From the NCBI GenBank assembly GCA_021774695.1, contig JAJFIU010000136.1, positions 17,169-81,168 on the forward strand: 64,000 nt of DNA, in the 5' to 3' direction. The DNA is from Alphaproteobacteria bacterium. Lineage in GTDB: Bacteria > Pseudomonadota > Alphaproteobacteria > Sphingomonadales > Kordiimonadaceae. A program made the position numbers and the translations under genes. The notes beneath the pieces are model-generated. The model was given only the letters and a program-made list of their open reading frames with translations, searched no databases and was not told the origin of the DNA. Shown in pieces: positions 62,994 through 64,000 of this stretch (positions are counted from its first letter, which is position 1; every line of letters starts with the position of its first letter).

Positions 62994-63108
62994 GAATTTC
63001 ACCTTGTAATTTACAGCATAACTTGCGGAGTTCTCAATTTTCTGGCTCAAAGCAGGGCTTTGCAAGTGCCATATAATACGTGTTTATCTTTGCTGAATTT
63101 AGGTGCGC

Positions 63109-64000
63109 TTATACGCAGGAGTCAGCTTTATCACCCTGTGGGAAACCACCAGCCTTGCTGACCATCGCAGGAGTTGGACGGCCAAGAATTGGCTCGATGC
63201 TCGAAGATAGGGCTATAATTTTATCAAGCGACACACCTGTCTCAATGCCAGACCTTTCCAGCATATAAAGCAAGTCTTCCGTGCCAATATTACCTGTAGC
63301 GTTTGGCGCAAACGGGCAACCACCCAAAGCACCAACAGACGAATCCAAAATTCTCACGCCCGCCTGGTAAGCCGCCCATGCATTGGCAATGCCTGTGTTT
63401 CGGGTGTTATGCAAATGCGCCCTAAAGGTTACATCAGGCAAAGTTTCTCGAAGCGAGGAAAACAAATCAAACACCTGACTAGGTGTACCAACGCCAATTG
63501 TATCAGCAAGTGCAATTTCACTCGGCCCCGTTTCAGCTAGAGACTTCACCATGTCAATCACCGTGCTAGGGTCAACTTCGCCTTCAAAAGGGCACCCGAA
63601 AGACGCCGCTATGGTTACTTGCGCAGCCACCCCGTCACTTGCCGCCAATTTGATAATGTCTTTTGCTACATCAACTGATTCTTCGCGTGTCTGGCCCTGG
63701 TTCTTACTCGCAAATGTATCGGATGCCACAACAACACAACCAACCTCGTCAATTCCGCGCTGACCACCTTCCCGGCATGCCAAGCCCCGAAAATATCCTC
63801 GTTTATTAAGAACCAGTCCAATATAGGTGACGTCACTTCGGTCAGGCAGCGCTGCAATCACGGCCTCCGCGTCTGCCATTTGTGGCACGCGCTTCGGGTG
63901 AACAAAGCTCGCCACCTCAAGGCGACGTATCCCAGCATCAATGGCACCCTCAATCAAATGCACCTTCTGGTCGGTTGAGAAAAAAGCTTTCTCATTCTGC
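63109..64000 (-). CDS. Hydroxymethylglutaryl-CoA lyase, 5' end outside window
   Basis: The frame runs off the window at 64000, reading QNEKAFFSTDQKVHLIEGAIDAGIRRLEVASFVHP where the family has the segment just after GPRDGLQNE, so only the first roughly 15 residues are missing. HMGL/DRE-TIM barrel: AHLHNTRNTGIANA (metal His) and the signature GALGGCPFAPNATGNIGTEDLLYML with the active Cys. Cleaves HMG-CoA to acetoacetate and acetyl-CoA in leucine degradation. Its position directly upstream of leuCD, a biosynthetic pair, is unusual. Confidence 0.93.
   Translation of the reverse strand, partial: QNEKAFFSTDQKVHLIEGAIDAGIRRLEVASFVHPKRVPQMADAEAVIAALPDRSDVTYIGLVLNKRGYFRGLACREGGQRGIDEVGCVVVASDTFASKNQGQTREESVDVAKDIIKLAASDGVAAQVTIAASFGCPFEGEVDPSTVIDMVKSLAETGPSEIALADTIGVGTPSQVFDLFSSLRETLPDVTFRAHLHNTRNTGIANAWAAYQAGVRILDSSVGALGGCPFAPNATGNIGTEDLLYMLERSGIETGVSLDKIIALSSSIEPILGRPTPAMVSKAGGFPQGDKADSCV

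Noticed and set aside
52204..64000. Second attachment site (partial tRNA-Leu copy) marking the far end of the element
   Set aside because: Reading downstream I saw no copy of the tRNA 3' end; the element may be truncated at that side.
1..64000. CRISPR arrays, insertion sequences with transposase, rRNA genes
   Set aside because: No regularly spaced identical repeats of suitable length, no transposase motifs and no rRNA-like stretches were seen.

Overview
The window looks like a chromosomal segment of a free-living, aerobic, flagellated alphaproteobacterium, possibly marine and related to Kordiimonadales or Emcibacterales. That placement is inferred from gene content, not from a search. Pointers are the hisC-tyrC pair with a DUF2125 gene, ftsEX, an MJ0042 zinc-ribbon protein, hpt and a CpdR-like receiver, metXW, GluQRS, Coq7, a short flagellin, and an Mla system with a STAS-fused permease and an auxiliary lipoprotein.

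Layout. 1-9.9 kb: 5' part of a proline iminopeptidase, an ATP-grasp ligase plus nucleotidyltransferase pair, mlaE-F-D-lipoprotein, an MFS exporter, a methyltransferase and an RraA-like protein. 9.9-25.3 kb: AraC regulator, flagellin, metX-metW, hisC-tyrC, DUF2125, YdcF, ftsEX, hpt, cpdR, lysA-lptM-argH and a TlpA thioredoxin. 25.4-28.0 kb: a two-gene accessory operon coding for a HARE-HTH protein and a helical-repeat CHAT (caspase-like) protease; this is the best candidate for an undescribed conflict or defence system. 28.2-37.8 kb: mostly single genes (YaeQ, secreted beta-propeller, dihaem cytochrome c-rhodanese fusion, HD protein, M19 dipeptidase, N-acyl-amino-acid amidohydrolase, GST), with a tlpA gene remnant and an apparently orphan glycine-riboswitch-like element. 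37.8-39.5 kb: a mercury-type module (merR, merT, GDCCVxC protein, membrane protein) bounded by two 64-bp imperfect direct repeats. 39.5-40.3 kb: a ribbon-helix-helix/YfbU fusion with its own palindromic operator.

40.4-52.2 kb is core metabolism again: 3-hydroxyacyl-CoA dehydrogenase and etfBA for fatty-acid oxidation, cobalamin adenosyltransferase, GluQRS, HNH protein, hydrolases, Coq7, DsbB and YqaA, ending at tRNA-Leu(CAA). 52.2-55.2 kb is a decayed integrative or phage-like element beside that tRNA. It holds a frameshifted serine-recombinase tail, a frameshifted excisionase-like HTH gene and the tail of a DNA cytosine methyltransferase. These flank an intact CGNR regulator facing an SDR-monooxygenase operon, with a matching operator in each divergent promoter. 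55.3-59.9 kb: a TonB-dependent receptor faces an isochorismatase-like amidohydrolase and a polysaccharide-deacetylase-like hydrolase; a TGTATACA motif lies upstream of both sides, suggesting one shared regulator. 60-64 kb: a DMT exporter, leuD, leuC and a hydroxymethylglutaryl-CoA lyase cut by the window end.

Many start codons were moved from the longest open frame to one with a well-placed ribosome-binding site; the reason is given in each entry. All assignments come from reading the sequence and remembered family motifs; no database search was possible.
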